Source of the DNA: Natronococcus sp. CG52
GTDB taxonomy: Archaea; Halobacteriota; Halobacteria; Halobacteriales; Natrialbaceae
Length of the DNA: 64,000 bases
Assembly: GCF_023913515.1 (NCBI RefSeq)
Contig: NZ_CP099391.1
Coordinates: forward strand, 3,348,001 to 3,412,000
Reading direction: 5' to 3'
Shown here: one piece after another, positions 34,195 to 43,899 of the stretch
How positions within the stretch are numbered: the first letter of the stretch is position 1
How the letters are laid out: each line of letters begins with the position of its first letter
Notes under the pieces: model-generated
Databases searched by the model: none
What the model was told of the DNA's origin: nothing
What the model saw: the letters and a program-made list of their open reading frames with translations, nothing else
Translations under genes and position numbers: made by a program

Positions 34195-35859
34195 ATGAGC
34201 CAGCGAATGCAGCAGGGTCAGCCGATGATCGTGATGAGCGAAGATTCCCAGCGCGTCAAGGACCAGGACGCGCAGGATTACAACATTCGCGCCGCTCGAG
34301 CGGTCGCGGAGGCCGTTCGCTCCACACTCGGTCCGAAGGGAATGGACAAGATGCTCGTCGACTCGATGGGATCGGTAACGATCACCAACGACGGCGTCAC
34401 CATCCTCCAGGAGATGGACATCGACAACCCGACGGCCGAGATGATCATCGAGGTAGCCGAGACCCAGGAAGACGAGGCCGGAGACGGCACCACGACGGCC
34501 GTCGCGATCGCCGGTGAGCTCCTCAAGAACGCCGAGGACCTCCTCGAGCAGGACATCCACCCGACGGCGATCATCAAGGGCTTCCACCTCGCCAGCGAGC
34601 AGGCTCGCGAGGAGATCGACGACATCGCCCAGGACGTCGACACCGACGACGAAGACCTCCTGCGCTCGGTCGCCGAAACCTCGATGACCGGCAAGGGAAC
34701 CGAGGTCAACAAGGAGCACCTCGCCCAGCTCATCATCGACGCCATCAGCCAGGTCACCGTCGAGAACGAGGACGGCGACAACGTCGTCGACCTCGAGTTC
34801 CTCAACATCGAGACCCAGACCGGCCGCAGCGCCGGCGAGTCCGACCTCCTCGAGGGCGGCATCGTGGACAAGGACCCCGTCCACGACAACATGCCGAGCG
34901 AGGCCGAGGACGCCGACATTCTGCTGCTGAACTCCCCGATCGAGGTCGAGGAAACCGACGTCGACACCGAGGTCTCCGTCACGGACCCCGACCAGCTCCA
35001 GAAGTTCCTCGACCGCGAGGAGAAGCAGCTCCGCCAGAAGGTCGACAAGATCGTCGACCTCGACGCCGACGTCGTCTTCTGCCAGAAGGGCATCGACGAC
35101 CTCGCACAGCACTACCTCGCCAAGGAGGGTATCCTCGCCGTCCGTCGCGCCAAGAAGTCCGACCTCGAGTTCCTCAAGGAAGTCGTCGGCGCGAACATCG
35201 TCTCCGACCTCGAGAACGCGACGACCGACGACCTCGGTCACGGTGACATCACCCGCGACGAGGAGGACGAGCTGTTCTACGTCGAGGGCGACAACGCTCA
35301 CGGCGTCACCCTCCTGCTGCGCGGCTCGACCGATCACGTCGTCGACGAACTCGAGCGCGGCGTCAACGACGCGCTCGACGTCGTCGCCCAGACCGTCTCC
35401 GACGGCCGCGTTCTGGCCGGCGGCGGTGCGATCGAGGTCGAACTCGCCTCGCGCCTGCGCGACTACGCCGACTCCGTCTCCGGTCGCGAGCAGCTGGCCG
35501 TCGAGGCCTTCGCGGACTCGCTCGAGCTCGTCCCGCGCGTGCTCGCCGGAAACGCCGGACTCGACTCCATCGACACGCTCGTCGACCTGCGTGCGGCCCA
35601 CGACGACGGCGACATGACGGCCGGCCTGAACGTCCTCTCGGGCGACGTCGAGGACACCTTCGAGGCCGGCGTCGTCGAGCCGGCTCACGCCAAAGAGCAG
35701 GCCGTGACCTCCGCCTCCGAGGCCGCGAACCTCGTGCTCAAGATCGACGACATCATCTCCGCCGGCGACCTGTCGACCGACAAGGGCGGCGACGAGGAAG
35801 GCGCCCCCGGCGGCGGCATGGGCGGCGGCATGGGCGGCGGCATGGGCGGCATGATGTAA
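34195..35859 (+). CDS. Thermosome subunit (group II chaperonin)
   Basis: A 554-residue Hsp60-fold chaperonin that refolds proteins inside a double ring with a built-in lid. The ATPase motifs are LGPKGMDKMLVD (about 45), the GDGTTTAV box (about 92) and VLAGGGAIEVELA near the C-terminal equatorial part. The tail is a Gly/Met repeat ending MGGMM, characteristic of group II chaperonins. I chose ATG 34195, MSQRMQQGQPMIVMSE, because it fits the TATA spacing; ATG 34180 is an alternative. Long acidic stretches in the apical part fit haloadaptation. Heat-induced expression is likely, by analogy with haloarchaeal cct genes. Confidence 0.97.
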   Translation: MSQRMQQGQPMIVMSEDSQRVKDQDAQDYNIRAARAVAEAVRSTLGPKGMDKMLVDSMGSVTITNDGVTILQEMDIDNPTAEMIIEVAETQEDEAGDGTTTAVAIAGELLKNAEDLLEQDIHPTAIIKGFHLASEQAREEIDDIAQDVDTDDEDLLRSVAETSMTGKGTEVNKEHLAQLIIDAISQVTVENEDGDNVVDLEFLNIETQTGRSAGESDLLEGGIVDKDPVHDNMPSEAEDADILLLNSPIEVEETDVDTEVSVTDPDQLQKFLDREEKQLRQKVDKIVDLDADVVFCQKGIDDLAQHYLAKEGILAVRRAKKSDLEFLKEVVGANIVSDLENATTDDLGHGDITRDEEDELFYVEGDNAHGVTLLLRGSTDHVVDELERGVNDALDVVAQTVSDGRVLAGGGAIEVELASRLRDYADSVSGREQLAVEAFADSLELVPRVLAGNAGLDSIDTLVDLRAAHDDGDMTAGLNVLSGDVEDTFEAGVVEPAHAKEQAVTSASEAANLVLKIDDIISAGDLSTDKGGDEEGAPGGGMGGGMGGGMGGMM

Positions 35860-35906
35860 GCGTGGTCTGAACGAGCGAAGACCTCGATATTCGAGCGGAG
35901 AACGGA

Positions 35907-35931
35907 GTGAGCCGCGAGAAGCGCGGTTCAC
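35907..35931 (+). terminator. Hairpin downstream of the thermosome gene
   Basis: GTGAGCCGCG pairs with CGCGGTTCAC around AGAAG, a 10-base-pair stem with one G-T wobble, starting 48 bases after the thermosome stop. No T-run follows, so it may be an RNA 3'-end structure or a processing signal rather than an intrinsic terminator. Confidence 0.4.
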
Positions 35932-36064
35932 AGCTATCCGCTACCGCCTCTCGATACGCGTACAGATCTCGATCGATCGCAATTTCCCGTACTTTTTGCA
36001 CCGCGGCGTCTCGAGCCCGTAGCGATAGCCAAAGGCTTTGCACCAACACGTGGCAGTCGTCCGC

Positions 36065-36556
36065 ATGGCATCGCCGTTCGTCCTGCTGAAGACCGCCGTC
36101 TTCTCGGTACTCGTTCCGGGAACCGTCGTCGGGCTCGTCCCGCAGTTACTGGCCCGACGCGATCGGCTCGCGCTCCCAATCCCGCCTCGAGTCGCTCGAG
36201 TCACGGGCAGCGCGTCGCTTCTCGCGGGCGTCCTGCTGTACCTCCACACCGCCTGGCGGTTCTCGGACGAAGGCGGCGGGACGCCGTCGCCGTCCGACGA
36301 ACCACCGGAACTCGTGACCGGTGGCGTCTACGGCTACGTGCGAAATCCGATGTACCTCGCGGTGCTGTGCTGTATCGGCGGACAGGCGCTGCTCTACAGG
36401 TCGGTACTCGTTTGCTGGTGGGCAGTGGGCTGCTGGCTCGGCTTCCACAACCGGATCCTCGAGTACGAGGAGCCACACCTGGCGGCGAAACACGGCGCGG
36501 AGTACGAGCAGTATCGGGAGCGCGCCCCTCGATGGCTTCCGCGACTCCGTTCGTGA
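36065..36556 (+). CDS. Isoprenylcysteine methyltransferase-like membrane protein
   Basis: A 163-residue protein with about four helices and the motif GGVYGYVRNPMYLAVL (about 92-107), the characteristic block of isoprenylcysteine carboxyl methyltransferases and related PEMT/NnrU-like enzymes. A C-terminal EYEEPHLAAKHGAEYEQY follows, with the Glu/His residues typical of the SAM-binding end. These enzymes methylate lipidic or membrane-bound substrates. The substrate here is unknown and archaea lack typical prenyl-cysteine proteins. Start ATG 36065 begins at the first helix. Confidence 0.78.
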   Translation: MASPFVLLKTAVFSVLVPGTVVGLVPQLLARRDRLALPIPPRVARVTGSASLLAGVLLYLHTAWRFSDEGGGTPSPSDEPPELVTGGVYGYVRNPMYLAVLCCIGGQALLYRSVLVCWWAVGCWLGFHNRILEYEEPHLAAKHGAEYEQYRERAPRWLPRLRS

Positions 36557-36607
36557 TGCGCTGCCGGCAGGCCGACGAACTATCCTCGTCGACTCCGTCT
36601 ATCCGGT

Positions 36608-36748
36608 ATGGCATACCAAACGACTATCGGCTGGTCGCTGTTCTCCTCGGGAATCGTCACGCTCTTCCTCAAGGTTCTGCCCGGCGATTCACTCTGGTGG
36701 GGTCTGTTGCTGCTCGCGTTCGGTGCACTCGTACTGTATATTCGGTGA
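36608..36748 (+). CDS. 46-residue small membrane protein
   Basis: ATG 36608 to TGA 36748 encodes MAYQTTIGWSLFSSGIVTLF... ending LVLYIR, with two short hydrophobic helices flanking a GDS turn. The codon bias is chromosomal, and the length and topology fit small haloarchaeal membrane proteins. It lies 51 bases after the ICMT-like gene on the same strand and may share its transcript. Function is unknown. Confidence 0.55.
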   Translation: MAYQTTIGWSLFSSGIVTLFLKVLPGDSLWWGLLLLAFGALVLYIR

Positions 36749-36838
36749 TCTTCGCCGGCAGCGCGGACGGTTTGCGGGTGGTGACACGGTGACTCGAACC
36801 GTTGCACGTTTACGATTCGAAACAGTACCGACTCGTCA

Positions 36839-38767
36839 GTGAGTTCCCACGACGACGAGACGCCGTTCGACGCCTACCGCGAGGAGGTTGACCGTCCGCT
36901 CTCGCGACTCTTCCGCGAGTACGCGCCCGGGCGACTGGGCTGGTTCTCGGGGGGAATGGTCGCTAACTTCGTCGCACGGATGGCGAGTCTCGTCCCGCCG
37001 CTCGTTCTCGGGGTCGCTATCGACGCGATCTTTCTCGACGAGGGGCCGTTCGAACTGCCGCTGGTTCCCGACGCCTGGCTGCCGACCGAACAGCTGGAGC
37101 AGTTCTGGTTCACGATCGCGGCGATCGCCGGGGCGTTCGTCACCGTCGCCGTCTTCACCTGGATCTACGGCGTCACCGCCAACCTGTTCGCTCACGGCGT
37201 GATGCACGCCGTCCGGGTCGACTGCTTCAGGAAGATGCAACGACTCGACGCGGCCTTCTTCGACGAGAAACAGACCGGCGAGGTCATGGCCGTCCTGAAC
37301 AACGACACCCAGAACCTCGAGATGTTTCTCGACAACGCGCTGATGAACTCGGCGCGGCTGCTGGTGATGGTCGGCGGGATCGCCGCCGTCCTCTTCTACC
37401 TGAACTGGCAACTGGCGTTCGTCACGCTGTTCGCGGTGCCGGCGATGGTCGCCTTTACGATCTGGTTCATGCGCATCGTCGAACCCCGGTACGTTCGCCA
37501 GCGATCGGCCGTCGGCCGGCTGAACACCCGCCTCGAGAACGCCATCGCGGGGATGGGCCTGACGAAAACGACCTCGAGCGAGAGCTACGAGGTCGGTCGC
37601 GTCCGTGACTCCTCCCGAAACCTGTTCGATCGGACGATGGACGTGCTGAAGCTGAGCTACGTCTACCGGCCTGGGATGGAACTGCTCGCTGGGCTGGCGT
37701 TCGCCGCGACCTTCCTCGTCGGCGGACTGTGGCTCACGACGGATACCGCACCCGGCCCCCTGACCGGGACGCTCTCGGTCGGCGACTTCGTCGTCTTCCT
37801 CTTTCTGACCCAGCGGATCGTCGACCCGCTCGCCGAGGTGTCGAATATCGTCGACCAGTACGAGAACGCCAAGGCCTCGAGCGAACGAGTGTTCGGACTG
37901 ATGGACATTCCCGTCCGCGTCGACGACCCCGACGAACCCGCCGATATCGAACCCGTCGAGGGGCGCGTCGCCTACGAGGACGTCCGCTTCAGCTACGCGG
38001 AGAGCGAGCGCACTGACGAGGGGGCGGCGTCGAACGCCGAGTTCGAGGAGACCGTCCTCGAGAACATCTCCTTCGAGGCCGAACCGGGAGAGACCGTCGC
38101 GTTCGTCGGTCCGACGGGAGCGGGGAAGTCGACGCTGCTGAAACTCCTGCTCCGGCTCTACGACGTTCGGGAGGGAGCGGTGCGGATCGACGGCCACGAC
38201 GTTCGCGACGCGGCGCTCGCGGATCTGCGTTCGGCCGTCGGCTACGTCAGCCAGGATACCTTCCTCTTCGACGGAACTATCGCCGAAAACGTCCGATACG
38301 GGCATTTCGACGCGTCCGACGAAGCCGTCCGCGAGGCTGCAGCGACTGCGCAGGCGCACGACTTCATCAGTGAACTTCCGGAGGGGTACGAAACGCGCGT
38401 CGGCGAACGCGGGATCAAGCTTTCCGGCGGCCAGCGCCAGCGGATCGCGCTCGCCCGGGCCGTCCTGGCCGACCCCGAGGTCCTCATCCTCGACGAGGCG
38501 ACGAGCGCCGTCGACACGAAGACCGAACTCCAGATCCAGCAGTCGATCGATCGACTAACGGAGGACCGCACGACCCTCGCCATCGCCCACCGCCTCTCGA
38601 CGGTTAAGGACGCCGACCAGATACTCGTTCTCGAGGACGGTCGAATCGTCGAACGAGGAACGCACGAGGAACTGCTCGGGTCGGACGGGACGTACGCGCG
38701 TCTGTGGGCGGCACAGGCGGGCGACCGCGAGACGGCGGCCGAGGCGCTGATCGATACGGACGACTAG
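36839..38767 (+). CDS. ABC exporter, fused membrane and ATPase (type IV)
   Basis: A 642-residue half-transporter. The N-terminal membrane domain (about 30-330) has six helices. The nucleotide-binding domain (about 385-620) has Walker A GPTGAGKST, Q-loop YVSQDTFLFDG, signature LSGGQRQR, Walker B VLILDEATSA and the H-loop IAHRLST. This is the common MsbA/MDR layout, which works as a homodimer or heterodimer with a partner elsewhere. The GTG start (36839) gives MSSHDDETPFD before the first helix. The exported substrate is unknown. An acidic insert near 395-405 (SERTDEGAASNAE) separates strands in the NBD. Confidence 0.93.
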   Translation: MSSHDDETPFDAYREEVDRPLSRLFREYAPGRLGWFSGGMVANFVARMASLVPPLVLGVAIDAIFLDEGPFELPLVPDAWLPTEQLEQFWFTIAAIAGAFVTVAVFTWIYGVTANLFAHGVMHAVRVDCFRKMQRLDAAFFDEKQTGEVMAVLNNDTQNLEMFLDNALMNSARLLVMVGGIAAVLFYLNWQLAFVTLFAVPAMVAFTIWFMRIVEPRYVRQRSAVGRLNTRLENAIAGMGLTKTTSSESYEVGRVRDSSRNLFDRTMDVLKLSYVYRPGMELLAGLAFAATFLVGGLWLTTDTAPGPLTGTLSVGDFVVFLFLTQRIVDPLAEVSNIVDQYENAKASSERVFGLMDIPVRVDDPDEPADIEPVEGRVAYEDVRFSYAESERTDEGAASNAEFEETVLENISFEAEPGETVAFVGPTGAGKSTLLKLLLRLYDVREGAVRIDGHDVRDAALADLRSAVGYVSQDTFLFDGTIAENVRYGHFDASDEAVREAAATAQAHDFISELPEGYETRVGERGIKLSGGQRQRIALARAVLADPEVLILDEATSAVDTKTELQIQQSIDRLTEDRTTLAIAHRLSTVKDADQILVLEDGRIVERGTHEELLGSDGTYARLWAAQAGDRETAAEALIDTDD

Positions 38768-38803
38768 CGGTGCAGAAGGAGGGAAAACCGACTCTCAATC
38801 CGT

Positions 38804-39265
38804 TTACTCTTCTTTGATCTCGAGTTCGAACTGCTCGTTCTCGGAGACCGCGTTGAGGACGACGCTCGTGTTGGAGGCTTTGATGTCTGGATCGGTCAAC
38901 AGCTGTTTGATCTGATCGTTCATTCCGTCCGTATCCTGGAACTTTCCGATGGCGATAACGTCGTAATCACCGGTAACTTCGTAGACGCTGGTCATCTGGC
39001 GGTGCTCCCGGAGGGTGTCCGTGATATCGGGGAGGGCGTTCCCCTCGACCTGAAGCTGGATAACGGCGGTGACGTCGTAGCCCACCGCGTCGTAATCGAC
39101 GCGCGGCGTGTAGCCCTCGATCACGCCGCCTTCCTCGAGATCCGAGAGGTGATTCGAGACGGTCGTAACGGAAACGTCGAGTTTCTCCGCGAGGCTCCGC
39201 AGGCTCGCGCGACCATCGCCCAGAAGTGCATTCACTAGCTTTGCGTCGAGATTTTCGTACGTCAT
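38804..39265 (-). CDS. lrp: Lrp/AsnC family transcriptional regulator
   Basis: A 153-residue feast/famine regulator. The N-terminal winged helix (about 1-55) includes [27 protein letters not shown], and the C-terminal RAM domain (about 65-140) carries [18 protein letters not shown] domains bind amino acids and drive octamer or dimer assembly. It is divergent from glnA with a 126-base shared upstream region, the arrangement of the haloarchaeal regulator reported to control glutamine synthetase. Regulation of glnA in response to nitrogen status is therefore likely but inferred. The start could be GTG 39268. Confidence 0.9.
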   Translation of the reverse strand: MTYENLDAKLVNALLGDGRASLRSLAEKLDVSVTTVSNHLSDLEEGGVIEGYTPRVDYDAVGYDVTAVIQLQVEGNALPDITDTLREHRQMTSVYEVTGDYDVIAIGKFQDTDGMNDQIKQLLTDPDIKASNTSVVLNAVSENEQFELEIKEE

Positions 39266-39391
39266 CACATTATTCCTCTCACCCCTCCCTTTAGAAGTTT
39301 ACGAATATCCAATTACATGCCGGAGAGGGAAGATTTGCTCGGAACAGCAGGGTTTTAGTGGCGAAGATACTTGAAGAGGACGACGAGAAAG

Positions 39392-40747
39392 ATGACAAGC
39401 GGAAACATCTCCGCCACGGAACAGGCGGTGTTGGACGAGATCGAGGAGCAGGATATCGACTTTCTTCGCTTACAGTTTACGGACATTCTCGGAACTGTAA
39501 AAAACGTTTCTGTGCCGGCACGACAGGCCGAGAAAGCGTTCACTGAAGGAATCTACTTCGACGGATCGTCGATCGAAGGGTTCGTGCGTATTCAGGAGTC
39601 GGACATGCGTCTCAAGCCCGATCCCGAGACGTTCGCCGTCCTTCCCTGGAGAAAGCGAGAGGGGGGCGCTTCTGCTCGCCTTATCTGCGACGTGATCAAC
39701 ACCTCGACGGGCGAGCCGTTCGAGGGCGACCCGCGCTACGTGCTGAAACAGGCCTTAGAGCGCGCCAAGGAGATGGGCTACACGGTCAACGCCGCGCCCG
39801 AACCCGAGTTCTTCCTGTTCGAGGAGGACGAGGACGGGCACGCGACGACCGAGACCAACGACCACGGCGGCTACTTCGACCTCGCGCCCAAGGACCTCGC
39901 GAGCGACGTTCGCCGCGACATCATCTACGGCCTCGAGAACATGGGCTTCGAGGTCGAGGCGAGCCACCACGAGGTCGCCGAGGGTCAACACGAGATCAAC
40001 TTCGAGTACGACGACGCCCTGACGACCGCCGACAACGTCGGCACCTTCCGCACCGTCGTCCGAGCGATCGCCGCCCAGCACGACTACCACGCGACGTTCA
40101 TGCCCAAACCCATCCCGGAGGTCAACGGCTCGGGCATGCACACCCACCTCTCGCTGTTCACCGAGGACGGCGAGAACGCCTTCCACGACGACGACGACGA
40201 GTTCGACCTGAGCGAGGAAGCCCACGCCTTCACCGCCGGCATCCTCGAGCACGCCCCGGCGATCACCGCCATCGCCAACCCCACGGTCAACAGCTACAAG
40301 CGCCTCGTCCCCGGCTACGAGGCGCCCGTCTACGTCGCCTGGTCCGACCGCAACCGCTCGTCGTTGATCCGCAAACCCGCCGCCCGCGTTCCCGCAGCCT
40401 CGCGGGTCGAACTGCGCTCGCCTGACCCCTCCTGTAACCCGTACCTCGCGATCGCCGCGATGATTCACGCGGGTCTCGAGGGGATCGAGCGGGATCTCGA
40501 CTGTCCGGATCCCGTCCGGGAGAACATCTACGAGTTCGATCAGCAGAAACGCGAGGAGTACGGCATCGAGACGCTCCCCTCGAACCTCGGCGAGGCCGTC
40601 GACGCCCTCGAGGAGGACGAGGTTATCTACGACGCGCTCGGCGAACACATCGGCGAGAAGTTCGTCGAGGCCAAGCGTCAGGAGTTCGAGGAGTACCTGA
40701 TCGACGTCTCCCAGTGGGAACTCGACCGCTACCTCGAGACGTTCTAA
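39392..40747 (+). CDS. glnA: Glutamine synthetase (type I)
   Basis: A 451-residue glutamine synthetase, condensing glutamate and ammonia with ATP. It shows [16 protein letters not shown] near residue 55, PEPEFFLF (metal-binding Glu pair), the GQHEINF block, [12 protein letters not shown] with the active-site His, and [20 protein letters not shown] in the catalytic part. ATG 39392 gives [11 protein letters not shown]; a TTG-initiated upstream extension is unlikely. TATA-like GGTTTTAG is about 36 bases upstream. The divergent lrp neighbour suggests nitrogen-responsive control. It is a GlnA of the alpha/archaeal type without clear adenylylation features. Confidence 0.95.
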   Translation: MTSGNISATEQAVLDEIEEQDIDFLRLQFTDILGTVKNVSVPARQAEKAFTEGIYFDGSSIEGFVRIQESDMRLKPDPETFAVLPWRKREGGASARLICDVINTSTGEPFEGDPRYVLKQALERAKEMGYTVNAAPEPEFFLFEEDEDGHATTETNDHGGYFDLAPKDLASDVRRDIIYGLENMGFEVEASHHEVAEGQHEINFEYDDALTTADNVGTFRTVVRAIAAQHDYHATFMPKPIPEVNGSGMHTHLSLFTEDGENAFHDDDDEFDLSEEAHAFTAGILEHAPAITAIANPTVNSYKRLVPGYEAPVYVAWSDRNRSSLIRKPAARVPAASRVELRSPDPSCNPYLAIAAMIHAGLEGIERDLDCPDPVRENIYEFDQQKREEYGIETLPSNLGEAVDALEEDEVIYDALGEHIGEKFVEAKRQEFEEYLIDVSQWELDRYLETF

Positions 40748-40792
40748 CCGACGACACTACCGCTGCGCATTTTTTCGGTCCGTTACGAGTCG

Positions 40793-41174
40793 TTAGCCCG
40801 TCGCTTCGGTCCGCGTCACGAGCGTCGACAGAGCCGAGAGGAACTTCGGGAGACCGACGACGGTCGGCAGCGCGTCGGGTTCGATCACGGCCCTCCCCCC
40901 GGGAGATCTGGAACGGTTCCTCGAGTTCGACCACGACGGCGTAGCCGCCCGTGACGATTCCGAGCCACGGCACGAACCGGTGACGGTCCCGGAACCGGTA
41001 GCCGAGGACGACCGCCTGCGCGACGAACCGGACACTGCCGAGGTGAGAGCGGAGTGCAAACTCAGCGCCATCCACTCGGGGGAACTGTCTCTGATTGCTT
41101 CGGCGTAGGCCGATTCGAACCGCCTCACGGTAGTAGTCAACGTGCTGGACATTATGATCGGGGCAGAGAAGCAC
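40793..41174 (-). pseudogene. Frameshifted gene of unknown family
   Basis: Two frames each carry part of a plausible protein. One reads SVRFVAQAVVLGYRFRDRHR and then VPWLGIVTGGYAVVVELEEPF. The other resumes with AVIEPDALPTVVGLPKFLSA and ends TEATG, stop 40793-40795. Both are high-GC3. They join in frame if the six C bases at 40895-40900 become five. The N-terminal part is ambiguous: two frames compete upstream of about 41060, so a second indel is possible. No family recognised. The indel is a homopolymer change and might be an error. Confidence 0.55.
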
Positions 41175-41201
41175 GTCGTTCGTTTCAGGCCGGGAGCAGC
41201 G

Positions 41202-42509
41202 TCAGGACCGCCACTCGCCGACGCGGTCGCGAAGCTGTCCGGGAACCCCGAACAGCGAGAGACCGGCGCCGAACAGTACCATCAACACGTACACGCCGAG
41301 CGTGGACGTCCAGACGACGAACATCGCCAGAATCGCCCAGCCGCCAGCGAGGAAGTAAAACGCCGCGATTGACATAGCCGTCCCGTACAGCAAGACGAGG
41401 TACGGTCCCCAGTCGCGGGCGTGGCTCCGTCGAACCCGGCTGCGAACGTACCGCTTGAGTTCGCTCTCGAGGGATTCTTTCCTGACCGTGCGGCGTTCGA
41501 CCCCCTCCTCGAACTCGTCGACGCGGTCGCGCAGCCGTTCGAGTTCCTCGCGGAGCGCGGCCGGATCGTCCGAACGGTCCCGCGTTCGGGCGCTCGAGCG
41601 CGTTCCCGTTCGCTCCGCGTCGCCCGAACCCGGGCGATCCTGCGTGGTCCCCTCGTCGGCACCCGTAGCGTCGTCAGTCATCGCTTCTGTGGAAAACTGT
41701 CGAGGGCGGGGACTTTGTAGCTGCCGATCCGCTTCACGGTCGGCAATCGCTGCGTTGAGGATCGCACCGAAGATGAGGATGATCGAGCCGACGTACAGCC
41801 AGACGAGTACGAGGAAGACGGCCCCGAGTGCGCCGTAGAACGCGTACTCGCCGGCGACTCCGGCGTACAGTGAGAAGGTTCGGCTGAGCACGAACCAGCC
41901 GAACGCGGCGACGAGCGTCCCGGGGAGGGCCTCTCGGGGTCCGACGTTGGCGTCCGGGAAGATCACGTAGAGCGGCCAGAATGCGACGATCAGCCCCAGC
42001 AGCACGAACATCGGCCCGATGAACGCGAGTCCGTCGAACGGAACGAGCGCGAACGCGAGGTCGAGGATGCCGACCAGTCCGAGTCCGATCGTGATCGCGA
42101 CGGCGGCGACCATCGCGTCCCAGAGCGTCTCGACCAGCGATTTCGACGCTGCGGTGCCGTACACCGAGGAGAAGGCGCGATCGAGACCGCGAAGAATCCG
42201 ACTCGAGCCCCAGAGGAGGCCGAGTGCACCGACGACCGTCGCTCCCTGGCGGCCGGACTCGTCGACGAGCGTCTCGGCGAGAACTTGCTGGGCCGACGGC
42301 GTCAGGATGTCGTCGGCCGCGGTCGTGACCCGGGCCGCGAGTGTCTCGCCGCCGATCGACGCAGCGACCGCCAACGAGAGCAACATCAGCGGGACGAGCG
42401 AGATGAATCCGTAGAAGGCGACGCCAGCCGCGAGGAGCGTTAGCTGTTCGGTCCGGGCGAGTCGCAGGACGTACCTCGTGAACTCGAGTCCTCGTCTGTG
42501 ATCGACCAC
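41202..42509 (-). CDS. YihY/UPF0761-family membrane protein, extended
   Basis: A 435-residue protein whose first 260 residues form a YihY domain, paralogous to the 284-residue gene at 6616-7470: LTLLAAGVAFYGFISLVPLMLL, LLWGSSRILRGLDRAFSSVYG and the PREALPGTLVAAFGW block. The C-terminal extension begins with an acidic, disordered linker (about 275-320), continues with a coiled-coil-like stretch (ALREELERLRDRVDEFEEGV) and ends in two further hydrophobic helices (about 368-388 and 395-420). Function is unknown. It is convergent with a frameshifted gene and precedes trm1 in the same orientation. Confidence 0.85.
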   Translation of the reverse strand: MVDHRRGLEFTRYVLRLARTEQLTLLAAGVAFYGFISLVPLMLLSLAVAASIGGETLAARVTTAADDILTPSAQQVLAETLVDESGRQGATVVGALGLLWGSSRILRGLDRAFSSVYGTAASKSLVETLWDAMVAAVAITIGLGLVGILDLAFALVPFDGLAFIGPMFVLLGLIVAFWPLYVIFPDANVGPREALPGTLVAAFGWFVLSRTFSLYAGVAGEYAFYGALGAVFLVLVWLYVGSIILIFGAILNAAIADREADRQLQSPRPRQFSTEAMTDDATGADEGTTQDRPGSGDAERTGTRSSARTRDRSDDPAALREELERLRDRVDEFEEGVERRTVRKESLESELKRYVRSRVRRSHARDWGPYLVLLYGTAMSIAAFYFLAGGWAILAMFVVWTSTLGVYVLMVLFGAGLSLFGVPGQLRDRVGEWRS

Positions 42510-42563
42510 GCGTCGATCATCGTGACGGCGAAAGATATGCCGTCGTGTGGCATAGGCCGGCAG

Positions 42564-42583
42564 TATAGTAACAACCGAAACCG
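42564..42583 (+). repeat. Possible end fragment of the MITE-like element
   Basis: TATAGTAACAACCGAAACCG matches the end of the element (TATAGTAACAACGGAAACGG at 59533, and the inverse end of the 27151 copy) at 18 of 20 bases. The rest of the element is absent. It lies in the intergenic gap between the YihY gene and trm1. At this length chance is not excluded. Confidence 0.35.
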
Positions 42584-42594
42584 AAGCAAGTCGA

Positions 42595-43710
42595 TCAGAC
42601 GAGCGAGTCCGCGGTGGCCTCGCGAATCTCCTCGACGGAGGCGTTCGTCTTGAACGTCGTCCCGCCGTAGTGGGCTCTCGAGCCCTCGTAGCCCGCCTCT
42701 CGAAGGTCCGCGAGAAAGTCGGCCATCGCGTTCGCGGGCAGTCCCCAGTTCCGACAGAGCTTGTGTTGGTCGTAGTGGGTCGGCTCGTCGAGTTCGGCCT
42801 CGAGCGTCTCGCAGAGCTCTCGTGCCTTCTCGGCGGTCCCGAACGACGCCGGAACCGTTTCGCGAACGGTGGCGACGAACTCGCGATCGCGAATCGAGCC
42901 GAGCCAGACCGGCCCGGCCGCGAGGATCCGCGTTCCCCCGCAGTTCGGACAGGTCTCGATCGGGTCGGCGATCAACCCCGGATCCGCCTCGCGGTGGAGG
43001 CAGTCCTCGCAGTGATAGAGATGCCCGAGTTCGTCGATCGCGGCGTCGGCTGCGGTGGGCTTGTGCTCGAGTTCGAGGTAGGTCCGGACGTAGTGGCTGG
43101 TCGCGTGGGTCAGTAGCGGTTCGACACCGACGTCGAAGCGGGCGGCGCTGCGAGCCAGTGCGGAGAGCAGGATTCTGACGCCCATCTCGGTGTGGTAGTC
43201 GGTGTTTCGCGGGACCGCGGAGTAGGAGCGGACGCCGCTGTTGAAGTGTGCCCCGCACAGCGGCGCCGTGTCGGTCGCGGTCACGCAGACCAGATCCCGG
43301 CAGTTCGCGAACGCGGCGTCGGCGAAGGGCATCGGCGTCCCGTAGGGGTCGAGATCGATAACGTCGAACACCTCCTCGTGCATGAGGGCGGTGACGTCGC
43401 GGCGTTCGACGGTCGCCTCGCAGTCGTTTCGCTCGAGGTTCTCCCGGGCGAGCGAGACGGCCTCCTCGTCGACGTCACAGCAGGTGACGTTCCAGTCGTC
43501 GGCAGCGGCCCGGACGCCGCGGACGCCGCTCGCCGTCATCGCGTCGAGGTACGACTCCGCTCGCGGCTCGCGCTCGCGGAAGGCCCGCAGCGTCGCGATC
43601 GTCAGATCCCGGTTCAGTTCCTGTCGCGGATTGTAGAACACCGACTCCTCGACGCCCTCGGTCTGTTCGCCGGGGACCTCGAGTTCGATCCCGCCCTCAG
43701 TGACGCGCAT
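42595..43710 (-). CDS. trm1: tRNA (guanine26-N2)-dimethyltransferase
   Basis: A 371-residue Trm1 that dimethylates G26 of tRNA using S-adenosylmethionine. It starts [14 protein letters not shown], with [18 protein letters not shown]. The SAM-binding region has [19 protein letters not shown], and the catalytic block is [19 protein letters not shown] with Asp-Pro-Tyr. A C-terminal zinc-ribbon-like part has CEDC and CPNCGG. These match the archaeal family. Start ATG 43710 is the natural N-terminus; the longer upstream frame runs antisense to the lipoprotein gene and is not coding. Confidence 0.95.
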   Translation of the reverse strand: MRVTEGGIELEVPGEQTEGVEESVFYNPRQELNRDLTIATLRAFREREPRAESYLDAMTASGVRGVRAAADDWNVTCCDVDEEAVSLARENLERNDCEATVERRDVTALMHEEVFDVIDLDPYGTPMPFADAAFANCRDLVCVTATDTAPLCGAHFNSGVRSYSAVPRNTDYHTEMGVRILLSALARSAARFDVGVEPLLTHATSHYVRTYLELEHKPTAADAAIDELGHLYHCEDCLHREADPGLIADPIETCPNCGGTRILAAGPVWLGSIRDREFVATVRETVPASFGTAEKARELCETLEAELDEPTHYDQHKLCRNWGLPANAMADFLADLREAGYEGSRAHYGGTTFKTNASVEEIREATADSLV

Positions 43711-43899
43711 ACGATCTCTCGTCGGTGGAGGTCGAAAAACGACGTGATTCCCGCTTCGGTCAGAGCCGGTAGTACGTGTGAGCCACCTCCACGGGAAATA
43801 ACGCCACGCACGGTATTTATCGACGTCCGTCAATTGATACCAACGACCAATTGATAGGAAATCTGAAAGTTTATCAGGGACTACTGTTTCAGAGGGACC

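Noticed and set aside
34177-35931. 584-residue antisense open frame over the thermosome gene
   Set aside because: Low-complexity Val/Leu/Asp-rich mirror of the chaperonin coding strand.
36836-38359. 507-residue antisense open frame over the ABC exporter
   Set aside because: A shadow of the exporter frame: no motifs, and the sense strand has Walker and signature motifs in order.
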